DNA of 64,000 bases from Peptoniphilus stercorisuis (GCF_017874395.1 NZ_JAGGLJ010000008.1:30081-94080); one strand, 5' to 3'; counted from the stretch's first letter, positions 26,503 to 38,392 are shown. Numbers and translations are program-made. Notes: generated from the letters alone by a model not told the origin.

Positions 26503-26546
26503 CCATGCATGTGTTTGACGTTCCTCGGCGCTTACTTGTGCATTGG
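26503..26546 (+). promoter_or_regulatory. structured rpsO leader
   Basis: CCA-TGCA (26503-26509) pairs with TGCAT-TGG (26539-26546) with one bulged T. This encloses a GC-richer segment (GACGTTCCTCGGCGC) that stands out in AT-rich DNA just before rpsO. Firmicutes rpsO leaders often bind S15; that role is inferred here. Confidence 0.45.
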
Positions 26547-26572
26547 CATATTAAAAATTTTGGAGGTATATA

Positions 26573-26839
26573 ATGATAAAAGCAAATGAAAAAAAAGTAA
26601 TAATTGAAGAATTTAAAATTAATGAAAAAGATACTGGTTCACCAGAAGTTCAAGTAGCTATTCTTACTAAAAGAATTAATGAACTTAATGAACATTTAAA
26701 GGAACATAAAAAAGATCATCATTCAAGAAGAGGTCTTTTAAAAATGGTTGGTAAGAGAAGAAACTTACTTAGATATTTAAAGAAAAAAGATATTGAAAGA
26801 TATCGTAATCTTATTGAAAAATTAGGAATAAGAGGTTAA
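26573..26839 (+). CDS. rpsO: 30S ribosomal protein S15
   Basis: 88 aa, full length. It is an early binder of the 16S central domain. Family segments are present: [16 protein letters not shown] (about 21-36), [26 protein letters not shown] basic region (about 42-63) and the end [21 protein letters not shown] precedes the ATG. It lies between ribF and pnp, with a terminator before pnp. Confidence 0.97.
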   Translation: MIKANEKKVIIEEFKINEKDTGSPEVQVAILTKRINELNEHLKEHKKDHHSRRGLLKMVGKRRNLLRYLKKKDIERYRNLIEKLGIRG

Positions 26840-26843
26840 TGAA

Positions 26844-26874
26844 AAAGAGCGGGGGGATGCCGCTCTTTATTTTT
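26844..26874 (+). terminator. intrinsic terminator after rpsO
   Basis: AAAGAGCGG / CCGCTCTTT with a 7-base loop, then TATTTTTT. Confidence 0.87.
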
Positions 26875-26888
26875 TAAGAGGAGGAAAC

Positions 26889-28985
26889 ATGGAAAAAGTT
26901 TTTACCCTAGATTTAGCAGGAAGAACTTTAAAAGTTACAATTGGAAAAGTTGCTGAACAAGCAAATGGAGCATGTCTTTTACAATATGGAGATACTGTTG
27001 TATTAGTAACAGCTACAGCTTCTAAAAATCCAAGAGAAGGAATAGATTTCTTTCCATTAAGTGTAGATTTTGAAGAAAAAATGTATTCAGTTGGAAAAAT
27101 GCCTGGTGGATTTATTAAAAGAGAAGGTAGACCTAGCGATAGAGCAATACTAACTTCTAGACTAATCGATAGACCTATTAGACCACTATTTCCAGAAGGT
27201 TATAGAAATGATGTACAAGTAATTGCAACAGTATTATCAGTAGAACAAGATTGTTCTCCAGAAATTGTAGCAATGATAGGTTCTTCTATAGCTCTTGCAA
27301 TATCAGACATTCCATTTGATGGACCTACAGGTTCTGTTATGGTTGGATATATTGATGGAGAATATATAATTAACCCAACTGAAGAGCAAAGAGAAAAAAC
27401 TAATATAAATTTAGTTGTTTCAGGAACTGACAGTGCCATAATGATGGTTGAAGCAGGTTCTAATATTGTAACTGAAGAAGAAATGCTAAATGCTATTATA
27501 AAAGGTCACGATGAAATTAAGAAAATTTGTACTTTTGTAGATGAAATAGTTGCAGAAGTTGGAAAAGAAAAATCTGAATATGAAGTATTTAAACCTGATG
27601 AAGAAATAGCAGAAAAAGTTAAAGAATTTGGTACAGACCTTATTGTTAACGCTATTAATGAAGCAGATAAAATGCTTAGAATAGAACAAGTTGAAAAAGC
27701 TAAAGAAACTATTAAAGAGCATTTTGAAGATCTATTAGAAGATTATAAAAAAGATATATCTGCAGTTATGGAAGAAATTGAAGTAACTGAAGTTAGACGT
27801 GGAATACTTGAAGATGAAATTAGACCTGATGGAAGAGCATTAACTGAAATCAGACCACTTTCTTCTGAAGTTGGACTTCTACCTAGAACTCATGGTTCAG
27901 GACTATTTACAAGAGGACAAACACAAGCTCTTTCTGTAGCAACTTTATCTGGACTTTCAGATGTTCAAGTAATAGATGGAATAGGTGATGATACACCAAA
28001 AAGATATATTCATCATTATAATTTCCCACCATATTGCGTAGGAGACACAAGACCAGTAAGAGGACCAGGAAGACGTGAAATCGGACATGGTGCATTAGCT
28101 GAGAAGGCATTAGTTCCAGTTATACCATCTGAAGAGGAATTCCCATATGCTATCAGAGTTGTATCTGAAGTATTAAGTTCAAATGGTTCATCATCTCAAG
28201 CTTCAATTTGTGGATCTACTTTAGCATTAATGGATGCAGGTGTTCCTATTAAAGCTCCAGTAGCAGGAATTGCAATGGGACTTATTGAAGAAAAAGGTGT
28301 AACAAAGATTTTAACAGATATTCAAGGTCTAGAAGATCATTTCGGTGATATGGACTTTAAAGTAGCTGGAACTCGTGAGGGAATAACAGCTATTCAAATG
28401 GATATCAAAGTAGAAGGTATCAGTAGAGAAGTTTTAGAAAAAGCTTTAGAACAAGCAAAAGTTGCAAGACTTCAAATACTAGATCATATCCATACTACTA
28501 TAGAAGAACCAAGAAAAGATTTATCAAAATTTGCTCCAATTATCCATACGATTTCTATTAAACCAGAAAAAATAGGAGATGTTATTGGTGCAGGTGGTAA
28601 AGTTATTAATAAAATAATTGAACAAACTGGCGTTAAAATAGATATAGATGAAGATGGAAAAGTTGCAGTTCTTTCTGAAGACAATGAAAAAGCACAAGAA
28701 GCTATTAAAATTATTGAAGGAATTGTAAAAGAAGTTGAACCTGGAGATATCTATGAAGGAAAAGTTAAGAAAATAATGAAATTTGGAGCTTTTGTAGAAC
28801 TTAAAAAAGGAACAGAAGGATTACTTCATATTTCAGAAATTCAACATGAAAGAACTAATAAAGTTGAAGATGTTCTTAAAGCTGGAGAAATTGTTAAAGT
28901 AAAAGTATTAGATATTGATCAAGATGGCAAAATTTCTTTATCAAGAAAAGCATTAATTGAAAAAGAAGAAAAAGATTGTCAATAA
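26889..28985 (+). CDS. pnp: polynucleotide phosphorylase
   Basis: 698 aa. A 3'-5' exoribonuclease using phosphate. First RNase PH domain ([22 protein letters not shown] region), an all-alpha linker (about 220-300), second RNase PH domain ([14 protein letters not shown], then [10 protein letters not shown] with the catalytic Asp). Next comes the KH domain ([15 protein letters not shown], about 560-575) and the S1 domain (about 620-690). AGAGGAGGAA precedes the ATG. Confidence 0.97.
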   Translation: MEKVFTLDLAGRTLKVTIGKVAEQANGACLLQYGDTVVLVTATASKNPREGIDFFPLSVDFEEKMYSVGKMPGGFIKREGRPSDRAILTSRLIDRPIRPLFPEGYRNDVQVIATVLSVEQDCSPEIVAMIGSSIALAISDIPFDGPTGSVMVGYIDGEYIINPTEEQREKTNINLVVSGTDSAIMMVEAGSNIVTEEEMLNAIIKGHDEIKKICTFVDEIVAEVGKEKSEYEVFKPDEEIAEKVKEFGTDLIVNAINEADKMLRIEQVEKAKETIKEHFEDLLEDYKKDISAVMEEIEVTEVRRGILEDEIRPDGRALTEIRPLSSEVGLLPRTHGSGLFTRGQTQALSVATLSGLSDVQVIDGIGDDTPKRYIHHYNFPPYCVGDTRPVRGPGRREIGHGALAEKALVPVIPSEEEFPYAIRVVSEVLSSNGSSSQASICGSTLALMDAGVPIKAPVAGIAMGLIEEKGVTKILTDIQGLEDHFGDMDFKVAGTREGITAIQMDIKVEGISREVLEKALEQAKVARLQILDHIHTTIEEPRKDLSKFAPIIHTISIKPEKIGDVIGAGGKVINKIIEQTGVKIDIDEDGKVAVLSEDNEKAQEAIKIIEGIVKEVEPGDIYEGKVKKIMKFGAFVELKKGTEGLLHISEIQHERTNKVEDVLKAGEIVKVKVLDIDQDGKISLSRKALIEKEEKDCQ

Positions 28986-29003
28986 TTGTTTATAAAATGA
29001 ATT

Positions 29004-29031
29004 AACATGAACCCACTGGTTCATGTTTTTT
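29004..29031 (+). terminator. intrinsic terminator after pnp
   Basis: AACATGAACC CACT GGTTCATGTT, followed by T residues. Confidence 0.85.
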
Positions 29032-29051
29032 TAGGAATAAAAGGAGTAATT

Positions 29052-29483
29052 ATGAAAGTTAAGATTGTAAATAAAAGTAAAAATGAACTTCCAAAGTATC
29101 AAACTAAGGGTTCTTCAGGAATGGATTTAAGAGCAAATTTAGAAGAACCTTTAATTTTAAAAAATTTAGATAGAGCATTGGTTCCAACTGGAATTTTTGT
29201 AGAAATACCAGAGGGTTTTGAAGGACAAGTTCGTGCAAGATCAGGACTTGCTCTTAAAAAAGGATTATCACTTCCAAATGGAATAGGAACTATCGACTCA
29301 GACTACAGAGGAGAGCTTAAAGTAATAGTTATAAACCTTGGTAGAGAAGATATCATTATTAATGATGGAGATAGAATAGCTCAACTTGTAATAATGAAAT
29401 ATGAGCGTGCAGAAATTGAGATAGTTGAGTCTCTTACTGATTCTGACAGACAAGAAGGTGGCTTTGGACATACTGGTGTTTAA
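29052..29483 (+). CDS. dut: dUTP diphosphatase
   Basis: 143 aa trimeric dUTPase. It keeps dUTP out of DNA. Motif 1 GMDLRAN, motif 2 RSGLALKKG, motif 3 NGIGTIDSDYRGE with the catalytic Asp, motif 4 RIAQLVI, motif 5 RQEGGFGHTG. Motif 5 carries His where FGSTG is usual. The start is the ATG at 29052 behind AAAGGAG; the ATG at 29007 lies inside the pnp terminator. ftsK follows after 50 bases. Confidence 0.95.
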   Translation: MKVKIVNKSKNELPKYQTKGSSGMDLRANLEEPLILKNLDRALVPTGIFVEIPEGFEGQVRARSGLALKKGLSLPNGIGTIDSDYRGELKVIVINLGREDIIINDGDRIAQLVIMKYERAEIEIVESLTDSDRQEGGFGHTGV

Positions 29484-29503
29484 TAGTTTTTGACTTTTCT
29501 TTA

Positions 29504-29512
29504 TGTTATAAT
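29504..29512 (+). promoter_or_regulatory. extended -10 promoter before ftsK
   Basis: TGTTATAAT, an extended -10, stands 21 bases before the TTG start. TTGACT lies only 11 bases upstream of it, too close for a standard -35. Confidence 0.5.
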
Positions 29513-29533
29513 TAATACAAAAGAGGTGTTATA

Positions 29534-31816
29534 TTGGACAAGAGAAAAACTAAAAAAAAATCAGTAAAGAAAAAAACTAAATCTACTAAAGAGTTAAATT
29601 CTAAAAAAATAAATGTTGAAATTTTAGGATTATTTTTAATAGTATTTGGAATTATCTCTTTTATAAGTTTGTATAGTAATAAAATGGGCATAGTGGGAAC
29701 TTTACTTTATAAATTCTTTTCCTTAACTTTAGGAAGTGGGAATTTTATAATGCCTATATTATTAGTATTTTGGGGAATAGTTTTAAATAGTAAAAATCTT
29801 ATTAACTCTTATAAAAGATATATAATAGGTACTAGTTTAATCTTACTTTGTATATTGATTATTTTAGATGGTAGTAAGCCCTATGATTTAACATTAATTG
29901 ATAGAATTCAATTATCACTAGAATATGCTGATATAGCTCGCAGTGGTGGAATAATAGGAGCAATATTTGGTTTTTTTATGTATAAATTATTTGGATCAAT
30001 AGGTACTTATACAATACTAACTATTGTTATTTTAGTAAATATATATTTCATATTAAAATTAAATCTTTCAAATATTAAAGACTTATTTAAAAATATAAAA
30101 ATTAAATTTGAAGAATACAAAAAAAGAGCAATAGAAAATAAAAAACAAAAAGAAATAGAAAATAACAAAGAGACTGTTAAAGAAAAAAGTGCTAAAAAAA
30201 CAAAGAAAAAATCCACTAAAGAAAAAAATAAAGAAATTAGCAAGAAAAATGTTGTAATAACAGAATATAGTAGTAATAAAAATAAAGAAGATACACCAAA
30301 AAATAATGATGTAATAGATGAAAATTCAGAAGATGATGATGTAGTATTAGAAATAGATGAAATGCAAAAAAGTGATTATACATTTCCTCCTATTGAGCTA
30401 TTAGACATTACAGAATTAAAGAATAATACATCAAGAGATGAAATTATTAAAAATGGCGAAATAATTGAAGAAACAATGGAAAACTTTGGAATAGATTCTA
30501 AAATTGTTGCCATTAATAAGGGTCCTGTTATTACTTGTTATGAATTAGAGCCTGCTCCAGGTGTTAAACTTAGTAAAATAGTTGCTTTAAATGATAATAT
30601 TGCAATGAGTCTTGCAAGTTCGGATATTAGGATTGAAGCTCCTATTCCTGGCAAATCAGCAGTTGGAATAGAAGTTCCAAATAAAATAAAAGATCCTGTA
30701 AGTGTAAGAGAAATTATAGAAAGTGATGTATATAATAATCTAAATACAGATCTTCCACTAGCACTTGGAAAAGATGTATCAGGAGAAATTATTATATCTT
30801 CAATAGATAAAATGCCTCACTTACTTATTGCAGGAGCAACAGGATCAGGTAAATCTGTTTGTATTAATAGTATACTTACAAGTATATTGTATAAATCATC
30901 ACCTGAAGAGGTAAAGTTAATGCTTATAGACCCTAAGGTTGTTGAGTTAAATGTATACAATGGAATTCCTCATCTATTGATACCAGTTGTAACAGATACA
31001 AAAAAAGCAGCACTTGCATTAAGTTGGGCTGTTGGAGAAATGGAAAAAAGATATAAATTATTTGCTGAAAGTTCAGTAAGAGATTTAAAATCATATAATA
31101 AAAAATTAGAAAAAAATGGAAATAAAGATGATAAACTTCCGAAAATAGTAATTGTTGTAGATGAACTTGCTGATTTAATGATGGTTGCTGCAAGTGAAGT
31201 TGAAGATTATATAGCAAGACTTGCTCAAATGGCAAGAGCTGCAGGAATATATTTAATTATTGCAACACAAAGGCCTTCTGTAGATGTAATTACAGGTACA
31301 ATTAAGGCAAATATTCCATCTAGAATTGCTTTTGCAGTATCTTCTGCTGTGGACTCAAGAACTATCTTAGATATGGGTGGAGCTGAAAAATTACTTGGAA
31401 AAGGAGATATGTTATTCTATCCAAGTTTCTATTCAAAACCTCAAAGAGTTCAAGGTGCTTTTATAAGTGATGAAGAAGTTGAAAGTGTAGTTGACTTTAT
31501 AAAAGCAAATTCATCAGATATAAAAGAAGATAAATTAGAAAAAATTATAATAAAAGAAATAGAAAAGAAAAAGAATGAAAGTCAAAGTGAAAAAGATCCT
31601 CTATTTTTTGATGCATTATCATATATAGTAAATGAGGAGCAAGCTTCAATTTCATTTCTACAAAGAAAACTTAGGATTGGATATTCAAGAGCTGCTCGAA
31701 TTGTAGATCAAATGGAAGAAGTTGGAATACTTGGACCACATGAAGGATCTAAGCCAAGAAGTTTATTAATGAGCAAGGAAGAAATAGAAAAGATATTGGA
31801 GGAAATTAATGAATAA
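29534..31816 (+). CDS. ftsK: DNA translocase FtsK/SpoIIIE
   Basis: 760 aa, TTG start behind AGAGGTG. A basic N-terminus, then four membrane spans (about 28-48, 70-86, 95-112, 140-175). A Lys-rich linker (about 185-260) leads to the motor domain with [15 protein letters not shown] (about 434-448), the DELADLMM Walker B, and RPSVDVITG. The C-terminal winged-helix gamma domain ([20 protein letters not shown]) reads KOPS-type sequences. It pumps chromosome ends through the division septum. Its last 8 bases overlap rimO. Confidence 0.96.
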   Translation: MDKRKTKKKSVKKKTKSTKELNSKKINVEILGLFLIVFGIISFISLYSNKMGIVGTLLYKFFSLTLGSGNFIMPILLVFWGIVLNSKNLINSYKRYIIGTSLILLCILIILDGSKPYDLTLIDRIQLSLEYADIARSGGIIGAIFGFFMYKLFGSIGTYTILTIVILVNIYFILKLNLSNIKDLFKNIKIKFEEYKKRAIENKKQKEIENNKETVKEKSAKKTKKKSTKEKNKEISKKNVVITEYSSNKNKEDTPKNNDVIDENSEDDDVVLEIDEMQKSDYTFPPIELLDITELKNNTSRDEIIKNGEIIEETMENFGIDSKIVAINKGPVITCYELEPAPGVKLSKIVALNDNIAMSLASSDIRIEAPIPGKSAVGIEVPNKIKDPVSVREIIESDVYNNLNTDLPLALGKDVSGEIIISSIDKMPHLLIAGATGSGKSVCINSILTSILYKSSPEEVKLMLIDPKVVELNVYNGIPHLLIPVVTDTKKAALALSWAVGEMEKRYKLFAESSVRDLKSYNKKLEKNGNKDDKLPKIVIVVDELADLMMVAASEVEDYIARLAQMARAAGIYLIIATQRPSVDVITGTIKANIPSRIAFAVSSAVDSRTILDMGGAEKLLGKGDMLFYPSFYSKPQRVQGAFISDEEVESVVDFIKANSSDIKEDKLEKIIIKEIEKKKNESQSEKDPLFFDALSYIVNEEQASISFLQRKLRIGYSRAARIVDQMEEVGILGPHEGSKPRSLLMSKEEIEKILEEINE

Positions 31817-33137
31817 CATTAATTTTGTAACATTAGGTTGTTCAAAAAATGAAGTTGACACATCTCTTATGAAATCTGTATTAGATAATAGTAAATATGC
31901 TGTTACAGAGGATGTTAGAGAAGCCAATATAATAGTAGTAAATACTTGTGGTTTTATAGATTCAGCAAAGGAAGAATCTATTGAAACTATATTAGAATGT
32001 GCGAAATTTAAAGATTCAGAGTTTGGAAAATGTGATAAATTAATATTAGCTGGTTGTTTAGCTCAAAGATATTCCAAAGAGTTGCTTGAAGAAATGCCAG
32101 AAGTTGATGGTATTTTAGGAACTGGAAATATTAAAGATATTAATGTTTTTTTAGATAAAGTTTTAGATGATAAAAAAATAATTAAAGCTGATAATATTAA
32201 TGATGAATATTTAGAGGGATATAAAAAAGAAAAAAATTCTATTTTAAAAACTGAATATGTAAAAATTTCAGAAGGTTGTAATAATAATTGTACCTATTGC
32301 ATAATTCCTAAATTAAGAGGAAAAAATAGATCTAGAAATATAGAATCTATAGTAGAAGAAGTAGAGTATCTAGCTAATAATGGAACTGAAGAAGTTATTT
32401 TAATAGCTCAAAATACTACTGATTATGGAATAGATAATTATAAAGAATATAAACTTCATGAATTAATAAAAGAAATATCTAAAATAGAAAAAATTAAATG
32501 GATCAGAGTTATGTATTTATATCCAGATCATTTTACAGATGAACTAGTAAATGAGTTTATAAACAATGAAAAATTAGTAAAATATGTAGATATTCCACTA
32601 CAACATATTAGTAACAATGTTCTTAAAAATATGAATAGAAGAACTAATAAAGATGATATTATTAATTTAATAAAAAAACTTAGAAAAAACGTGCAAAATA
32701 TAGTTATAAGAACTACATTTATAGTAGGCTTTCCAGGAGAAAGTGAAGAAGATTTCAATGAATTAACTAATTTTATTGAAGAAAATCCTTTAGATAAAGT
32801 GGGAGCTTTTAAATATTCACAAGAAGAAGATACAGTTGCTTGTTCTATGAATAATCAAATAGATGAAGAAATAAAAGAAGATAGATTAAATAGATTAATG
32901 GAAGTACAACAAGAAATTTCATCTAACTTACTTGAAAAAAACATTGGTAAAACTTTAGAAGTTATTGTAGAGGAAGTTGCTGGAGATAATCTATTTATAG
33001 GCAGATCTTATATGGATTCTCCAGAAATAGATGGTGTTGTATATATTCATAGTGATGAGCCTTTAGACTTAGGTAGTTTTGTTAATGTTAAAATTAATGA
33101 AACCCTAGAATATGATTTAATAGGAGAATTAATATGA
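31809..33137 (+). CDS. rimO: ribosomal protein S12 methylthiotransferase RimO
   Basis: 442 aa radical-SAM enzyme that methylthiolates an Asp of S12. N-terminal UPF0004 domain with [14 protein letters not shown] and NTCGFID cysteines. The radical SAM motif is CNNNCTYC (about 158-165). A C-terminal TRAM domain occupies about 370-440. CSKNEVD rather than CQMNxxD separates it from MiaB, also in this window. It overlaps ftsK and pgsA. Confidence 0.94.
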   Translation: MNNINFVTLGCSKNEVDTSLMKSVLDNSKYAVTEDVREANIIVVNTCGFIDSAKEESIETILECAKFKDSEFGKCDKLILAGCLAQRYSKELLEEMPEVDGILGTGNIKDINVFLDKVLDDKKIIKADNINDEYLEGYKKEKNSILKTEYVKISEGCNNNCTYCIIPKLRGKNRSRNIESIVEEVEYLANNGTEEVILIAQNTTDYGIDNYKEYKLHELIKEISKIEKIKWIRVMYLYPDHFTDELVNEFINNEKLVKYVDIPLQHISNNVLKNMNRRTNKDDIINLIKKLRKNVQNIVIRTTFIVGFPGESEEDFNELTNFIEENPLDKVGAFKYSQEEDTVACSMNNQIDEEIKEDRLNRLMEVQQEISSNLLEKNIGKTLEVIVEEVAGDNLFIGRSYMDSPEIDGVVYIHSDEPLDLGSFVNVKINETLEYDLIGELI

Positions 33138-33667
33138 ATTTGCCAAATAAATTAACATTTTTAAGAATATTAATGGTACCAATTTTTGTAGTATTAATGT
33201 ATTGTAATTTTGAAAATTCAAGACTTGTAGCAACAGCAGTATTTGCAATAGCTTCATTCACTGATTTTTTAGATGGCTATCTTGCAAGAAGAGATGGACT
33301 TGTTACAAATTTTGGTAAATTTGCAGATCCTTTAGCTGATAAAATCCTTGTGTGTGCAGCTCTTATTTGTTTAACTGAAATAGGAGACATTCCTGCTTGG
33401 GGCGTAATTATTATAATAGCTAGAGAATTTGCAGTTACAGGACTTCGTGTTATAGCTGCATCTGAAAATATTACAATAGCAGCAAGTAAACTTGGAAAAA
33501 TAAAGACAGTATCTCAATTAATTGCTATGATACTTTTATTATCTGATATTGTAAGTTTATATAATGCTGGTTTATATTTATTCTACTTTGCAGTTTTATT
33601 TACAATAATATCAGGAATAGATTATTTTGTTAAAAATATTAAAGTATTGGATTTAAAAAATATTTGA
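33134..33667 (+). CDS. pgsA: CDP-diacylglycerol-glycerol-3-phosphate 3-phosphatidyltransferase
   Basis: 177 aa membrane protein that makes phosphatidylglycerol phosphate from the product of CdsA. The CDP-alcohol transferase motif is complete: DFLDGYLARRDGLVTNFGKF followed by ADPLADK (about 43-69), giving D-x2-DG-x2-AR-x8-G-x3-D-x3-D. About five hydrophobic spans. Its ATG overlaps the rimO stop by 4 bases. The rimO-pgsA-cinA-recA order is classical in Firmicutes. Confidence 0.95.
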   Translation: MNLPNKLTFLRILMVPIFVVLMYCNFENSRLVATAVFAIASFTDFLDGYLARRDGLVTNFGKFADPLADKILVCAALICLTEIGDIPAWGVIIIIAREFAVTGLRVIAASENITIAASKLGKIKTVSQLIAMILLLSDIVSLYNAGLYLFYFAVLFTIISGIDYFVKNIKVLDLKNI

Positions 33668-33675
33668 GGTGAAAT

Positions 33676-34896
33676 TTGAAAGCTGAAATATTAACAATAG
33701 GAACAGAAGTATTAATCGGAAGTATTTTAAATACAAATGCTAAATTTTTATCTGAAAAATTATCTGAAATAGGTGTTAATGTTGAGTATCAAATTTCTGT
33801 AAAAGATGACTATGATAAAATATATGACCAAATAAATAGATCTATAGAAAGATCAGATTTAATATTTTTATGTGGTGGACTTGGACCTACAGAAGATGAT
33901 ATTACAAAAGATGTTTTAGCAGATGTATTAAATAAAAAGCTATATATTGATAAAAAAGAAGAAGAGAATTTATTAGAGTTTTATAAAAATTCTAATAAAA
34001 CTATGACTAAAAATAATATTAGACAAGTTCGAGTAATAGAAGGATCAAAAGTTTTTCATAACCATTGGGGGATAGCTCCTGGAGAACTTATTGAATTAGA
34101 TAGTAAAAAAATATTTTTATTACCAGGGCCACCAAAGGAATTTGAACCTATGGTTAATAAATATGTTTTAAATAATATCTATGAAGATAATGATATTGAA
34201 ATTTTATCTATTAATATAATAGGTCTTGGAGAATCAAATATTGAAGATAGAATTAGAAAATTAAATATAAATTATAATAATGTTACAATTAATACCTTTG
34301 CTCATTTCTATGATACTGAAGTAAAAATTATAGCTGAGGGACTTAATAGTGAATTATTAAAAGAAGAAATCAGTAAAATTGAATATTTAATAAGAAAAGA
34401 ATTTGGTAAAAATGTATATTCAACAGGTTTGACAACACCATGTGAAACTCTAGTTAAAAAATTAATAGATAAAAATATAAAAATAAGTTTTGCGGAATCT
34501 ATTACTGGAGGTTTACTTTCATCAAAGATAACATCAGTTCCAAACTCTTCTAAAATTTTAAAATCATCTTATGTGACATATTCAAATGAGGCTAAAATCT
34601 TTGAACTTAATGTAAGAGAAGAAACTTTAAATGAATTTGGTGCAGTTAGTGAAGAAACAGCTATTGAAATGGCAAGAGGTTTATATAATAAAGGATTTTC
34701 TAATATTGCAATATCAATTACCGGTGAAGCAGGTCCTACTCCAACAGAAAAAGAAGTGGGACAAGTATTTATTTGTTTTTATGAAGGCGAAGATAATTAT
34801 TTTATTAAAGATATAAAATTTCATGGAAATAGAAATGAAATACAAGAAAGAGCTGCAAACTATATAATTACAAAATTATTATTAAAAATCAATTAA
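33676..34896 (+). CDS. cinA: CinA family protein (NMN deamidase / competence-damage inducible)
   Basis: 406 aa, TTG start behind GAGGTGA. The N-terminal MoaB/MogA-like domain (about 1-165) has [22 protein letters not shown] and LLPGPPKE. The C-terminal nicotinamide-nucleotide amidase domain (about 255-400) has [14 protein letters not shown] and [19 protein letters not shown]. The family recycles the NAD by-product NMN. It is directly upstream of recA, as in many Firmicutes. Confidence 0.93.
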   Translation: MKAEILTIGTEVLIGSILNTNAKFLSEKLSEIGVNVEYQISVKDDYDKIYDQINRSIERSDLIFLCGGLGPTEDDITKDVLADVLNKKLYIDKKEEENLLEFYKNSNKTMTKNNIRQVRVIEGSKVFHNHWGIAPGELIELDSKKIFLLPGPPKEFEPMVNKYVLNNIYEDNDIEILSINIIGLGESNIEDRIRKLNINYNNVTINTFAHFYDTEVKIIAEGLNSELLKEEISKIEYLIRKEFGKNVYSTGLTTPCETLVKKLIDKNIKISFAESITGGLLSSKITSVPNSSKILKSSYVTYSNEAKIFELNVREETLNEFGAVSEETAIEMARGLYNKGFSNIAISITGEAGPTPTEKEVGQVFICFYEGEDNYFIKDIKFHGNRNEIQERAANYIITKLLLKIN

Positions 34897-34909
34897 GGGG
34901 GCAAGTAAA

Positions 34910-35953
34910 ATGGAAAATGAAAATAAAAAGAAAGCACTTGATTTAGCAATTGCTCAAATAGAAAAACAATATGGTAAAGGTTCCATAATGAAATTAGGTG
35001 AACATTCAACTTTAGATATTGAAACTATAGAAACAGGTTCTTTAGCTCTTGATTTAGCTTTGGGAGTTGGTGGAATTCCAAAGGGAAGAATAATTGAGAT
35101 TTATGGACCAGAATCATCAGGAAAAACAACACTTGCTCTTCATATATTAGCAGAAGCACAAAAAAGCGGTGGAATAGCAGCTTTTATAGATGCAGAGCAT
35201 GCTCTTGATCCTGCCTATGCTAGAAATCTTGGTGTAGACACAGAAAATTTAATAATTTCTCAACCAGACACAGGCGAACAAGCACTTGAAATTACTGAAT
35301 CTTTAGTAAGAAGTAACGCTGTTGATCTTGTAGTTATAGACTCAGTTGCGGCACTAGTACCAAAGGCTGAAATCGAAGGCGAAATGGGAGATAGTCATAT
35401 GGGACTTCAAGCAAGACTTATGTCTCAAGCACTTAGAAAACTAACAGGTGCAATTAATAAATCTAAAGCATCAGTTATATTTATCAACCAATTAAGAGAA
35501 AAAATTGGAGTAATGTTTGGAAATCCAGAAACTACTACAGGTGGTAGAGCTCTGAAATTTTATGCATCAGTTAGACTTGATATAAGAAAAATTGAAAATT
35601 TAAAACAAGGTGATGACATAATAGGTAATAGAGTTAGAGTTAAAGTTGTTAAAAATAAAGTAGCACCACCTTTTAAACAAGCTGAATTTGACATTATGTA
35701 TGGAAAAGGTATTTCAAAAGAAGGTAATATTTTAGATGTAGCTGTTCAAGCAGACATTATAAATAAAGCAGGATCTTGGTATTCTTATGGTGAAGAAAAA
35801 TTAGGACAAGGTCGAGAAAATGCTAAAAATTTCTTAGTTGAAAATCCAGAGATATTAACTGAAGTTGAAAAGAAAGTTAGACAATTTTATGAATTAATTC
35901 CTGCAGATGAAGAAGTAGAAATAAAAGAAGAAAGCAAGAAAGACGAAAAATAA
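34910..35953 (+). CDS. recA: recombinase RecA
   Basis: 347 aa. Strand exchange, and co-protease for LexA cleavage. Walker A GPESSGKT at 66-73, Walker [11 protein letters not shown], loop L1 around [17 protein letters not shown], and L2 [21 protein letters not shown]. The C-terminus is acidic. GGGGGCAAG precedes the ATG. No LexA-like box is seen directly upstream, so SOS control would have to come through the operon promoter. Confidence 0.98.
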   Translation: MENENKKKALDLAIAQIEKQYGKGSIMKLGEHSTLDIETIETGSLALDLALGVGGIPKGRIIEIYGPESSGKTTLALHILAEAQKSGGIAAFIDAEHALDPAYARNLGVDTENLIISQPDTGEQALEITESLVRSNAVDLVVIDSVAALVPKAEIEGEMGDSHMGLQARLMSQALRKLTGAINKSKASVIFINQLREKIGVMFGNPETTTGGRALKFYASVRLDIRKIENLKQGDDIIGNRVRVKVVKNKVAPPFKQAEFDIMYGKGISKEGNILDVAVQADIINKAGSWYSYGEEKLGQGRENAKNFLVENPEILTEVEKKVRQFYELIPADEEVEIKEESKKDEK

Positions 35954-35966
35954 GGATTGTGATAAT

Positions 35967-36944
35967 TTGAAATTATTATATTTTACAGACACTCATATTA
36001 GAGGAAACAATCCAAAAAATAGAAAAGACAATTTTATTGAAACATTAAAAAATAAATTAAATGAAGTTGTTGATATTAGTATAAATGAAAATGTTGATTA
36101 TATATTACATGGGGGCGATTTATTTGATCGTCCCGATATTTCTATTGCAGTGGTTAGTGAGTTTTCTCAAATATTACAAAAGTTTGAAGCTCCTATTTAT
36201 ATAGTTAGTGGTAATCATGATATTTTTGGACATAATCAAAAAACCATAAATAGAACTATGCTTGGATTATTATCTAGCTTAAACCTTGTAAAATTAGTTG
36301 ATGAAAATCCAATTATTTTAGAAAAAGATAATATAAAAGTTCAATTAACGGCAAATCCATATTCTTTTAATATGGAAGATGAGTCTTATAAAGATAAATA
36401 CAAAGTATTAGAAAAAAATAAAGATGTAAATTATATGATTCATATGGTACATGGATTTTTATTAGATAAACCTTTTATTAAAGGAGTTCCTCATACATTA
36501 ATAAGTGAAATTACAGATACACTTGCAGATATAACACTTGCTGGACATTATCATTTTGGATTTAAAACTATTAATATAGATAATAAATATTTTATAAATC
36601 CTGGATCTATAGTTAGAATTTCTAATAGTTTAGAAGAGATAAAAAGACGTCCTAAGGTTATTTTAATAGACTTAAAAGATGAAATATCTATAAAAGAAAT
36701 TTATTTAAAATCAGCACTTCCAGGAGAACTTGTATTAGACAGAAATGAAATGGAAAGACATAAATTTAAAAGAAGTAAAATATATGAATTTAAAGAGATA
36801 ATAGATACGACATCAGATCTAGGAAGTTTAGATATATTTAATTTATTAGTTCAAATTTCTAAAAATGAATCAATACCAGAAGATGTTAGAGATGAAGCTA
36901 TAAAAAGGGTACAAGACATTCAATTAAGGGAGGCTGAATATTAA
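35967..36944 (+). CDS. sbcD: SbcD/Mre11-like DNA repair exonuclease
   Basis: 325 aa calcineurin-like metallophosphoesterase, TTG start. Metal-binding motifs are all present: FTDTHIRG (about 6-13), HGGDLFDRPD (about 49-58), VSGNHDIFG (about 81-89), MVHGF and LAGHYHFG. This is the nuclease partner of the SbcC/Rad50 ATPase encoded by the following frames, and the next ATG overlaps its stop by 1 base. It acts on DNA ends and hairpins. It lies directly downstream of recA. Confidence 0.9.
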   Translation: MKLLYFTDTHIRGNNPKNRKDNFIETLKNKLNEVVDISINENVDYILHGGDLFDRPDISIAVVSEFSQILQKFEAPIYIVSGNHDIFGHNQKTINRTMLGLLSSLNLVKLVDENPIILEKDNIKVQLTANPYSFNMEDESYKDKYKVLEKNKDVNYMIHMVHGFLLDKPFIKGVPHTLISEITDTLADITLAGHYHFGFKTINIDNKYFINPGSIVRISNSLEEIKRRPKVILIDLKDEISIKEIYLKSALPGELVLDRNEMERHKFKRSKIYEFKEIIDTTSDLGSLDIFNLLVQISKNESIPEDVRDEAIKRVQDIQLREAEY

Positions 36945-38389
36945 TGATTTTTATTACAAAAGTAGAACTTAAAAATTTTCAGTCTCATGAAAATACTACT
37001 TTAGAGTTTCATCGTGGTTTAAATGTAATTGTTGGAAATTCTGATAGTGGAAAGACTGCAATACTTCGTGCTATTAAATGGGCATTATATAATGAACCCT
37101 TAGGAGATTATTTTATAAAACAAGGTGAAAAAGATGTTTCTGTCACAATTCACTTTAACACTAATGCCATAGTTAGACGATATAGATCTTCATCTAAAAA
37201 TACTTACTATTTAAAAAAATCTGATGGTGAAGAATATACTTTTGATGGATTTGGACAAAGAGTTCCAAAGGAAATAATTGATGAAATAGAAATGGATAAG
37301 ATCAACTTAGATGAAAAATCTACATCAATTATAAATATTGCAGAACAACTTGAAGGTCCTTTTCTATTAAATGAAAAATCATCAATTAGAGCAAGTGCAA
37401 TAGGTAGACTAGTTGGTGTGAATTATATAGATGACGCCTTAAGAGAAACTATTAGAGATAATAAACAAATTAATTCTAATATTAAAAATTTATATATCAG
37501 AAAAGAAAATTTAGAAGAGGATTTAAAAAAGTTTGATTATTTAGATAAAGCCGAAGAGGATTTAAACAATCTAAAAAAAATAAGAACTCTTATTTTAGAT
37601 AATCAATCAAAGTTAAATTTATTAATTAATTTTAATGAGAATTTAAAAAACTTAAATGCAAAAATTGAAATTAACGAAGAAATTTACAGTAAATATACAA
37701 ATTTAGACTTAATTGCTGAAAAAATTTATTTAGAAGAAAATAACTTGAATAATTTAAAAAGATTTAGAAGATATAGTGAAGAAATAAAAAGAGCTAATAT
37801 TAATATAAAAAACAATCAAATATTAATTAATAAATTTATAGATATAGATAAATTAAATTCAAATCTTTTATTATTAGATTTTAAACTAAAAAATTATAAA
37901 AAATATACTAATTTATATTCTAATCTTATTAAGTTAAAGGAACAAAAAAATTCATTAAAATATCTTTTAGATAAATATATTTACTTAGATGAATTATATG
38001 TAAAAGCTAGAAGTTTAGATGAATATATTTATAGATATAATAAGATAAGTAAATTAAATAAAAATTATAATTATACTAATAAACGAATAAATGATGGTCT
38101 GATTTTTTTAAATAAATTATCTTATATAGGAGAATTTGAAGAAGATATAAATACTATTTATGTAAAAAATAAAAAACTAGAAAAATTAAAAGTATCTCTA
38201 TTAGATTATAAGAATTTATCTCTTAAAATAAGTAAAAGAGATAAGGAATTAAAAATATTAAATTATAATCTAGATGAAGATATGAAAACTTATAATACTC
38301 TTTTATTAGACTTAGGATATTGTCCTTTTTGTAGAAGTAAAATTGATAATAATACATTAGAACATATAAATCAACATTTTTTGAGGTGA
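36944..38389 (+). CDS. sbcC: SbcC/Rad50-like ATPase, N-terminal half with zinc hook
   Basis: 481 aa. N-terminal ATPase lobe: KNFQSHENTTLEF (Q-loop-like family start) and Walker A GNSDSGKT (31-38). A long coiled coil rich in Leu, Lys, Asn and Ile follows (about 170-445). The protein ends with CPFC (Cys 460 and 463), a zinc-hook motif, only 18 residues before the stop. No Walker B or signature motif is present; these occur in the third frame downstream. It therefore looks like the first piece of a split SbcC. Confidence 0.85.
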   Translation: MIFITKVELKNFQSHENTTLEFHRGLNVIVGNSDSGKTAILRAIKWALYNEPLGDYFIKQGEKDVSVTIHFNTNAIVRRYRSSSKNTYYLKKSDGEEYTFDGFGQRVPKEIIDEIEMDKINLDEKSTSIINIAEQLEGPFLLNEKSSIRASAIGRLVGVNYIDDALRETIRDNKQINSNIKNLYIRKENLEEDLKKFDYLDKAEEDLNNLKKIRTLILDNQSKLNLLINFNENLKNLNAKIEINEEIYSKYTNLDLIAEKIYLEENNLNNLKRFRRYSEEIKRANINIKNNQILINKFIDIDKLNSNLLLLDFKLKNYKKYTNLYSNLIKLKEQKNSLKYLLDKYIYLDELYVKARSLDEYIYRYNKISKLNKNYNYTNKRINDGLIFLNKLSYIGEFEEDINTIYVKNKKLEKLKVSLLDYKNLSLKISKRDKELKILNYNLDEDMKTYNTLLLDLGYCPFCRSKIDNNTLEHINQHFLR

Positions 38390-38392
38390 AAA

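Noticed and set aside
29007..29051. Longer N-terminus for dUTPase
   Set aside because: It would be encoded by the pnp terminator hairpin; the ATG at 29052 has its own ribosome site.
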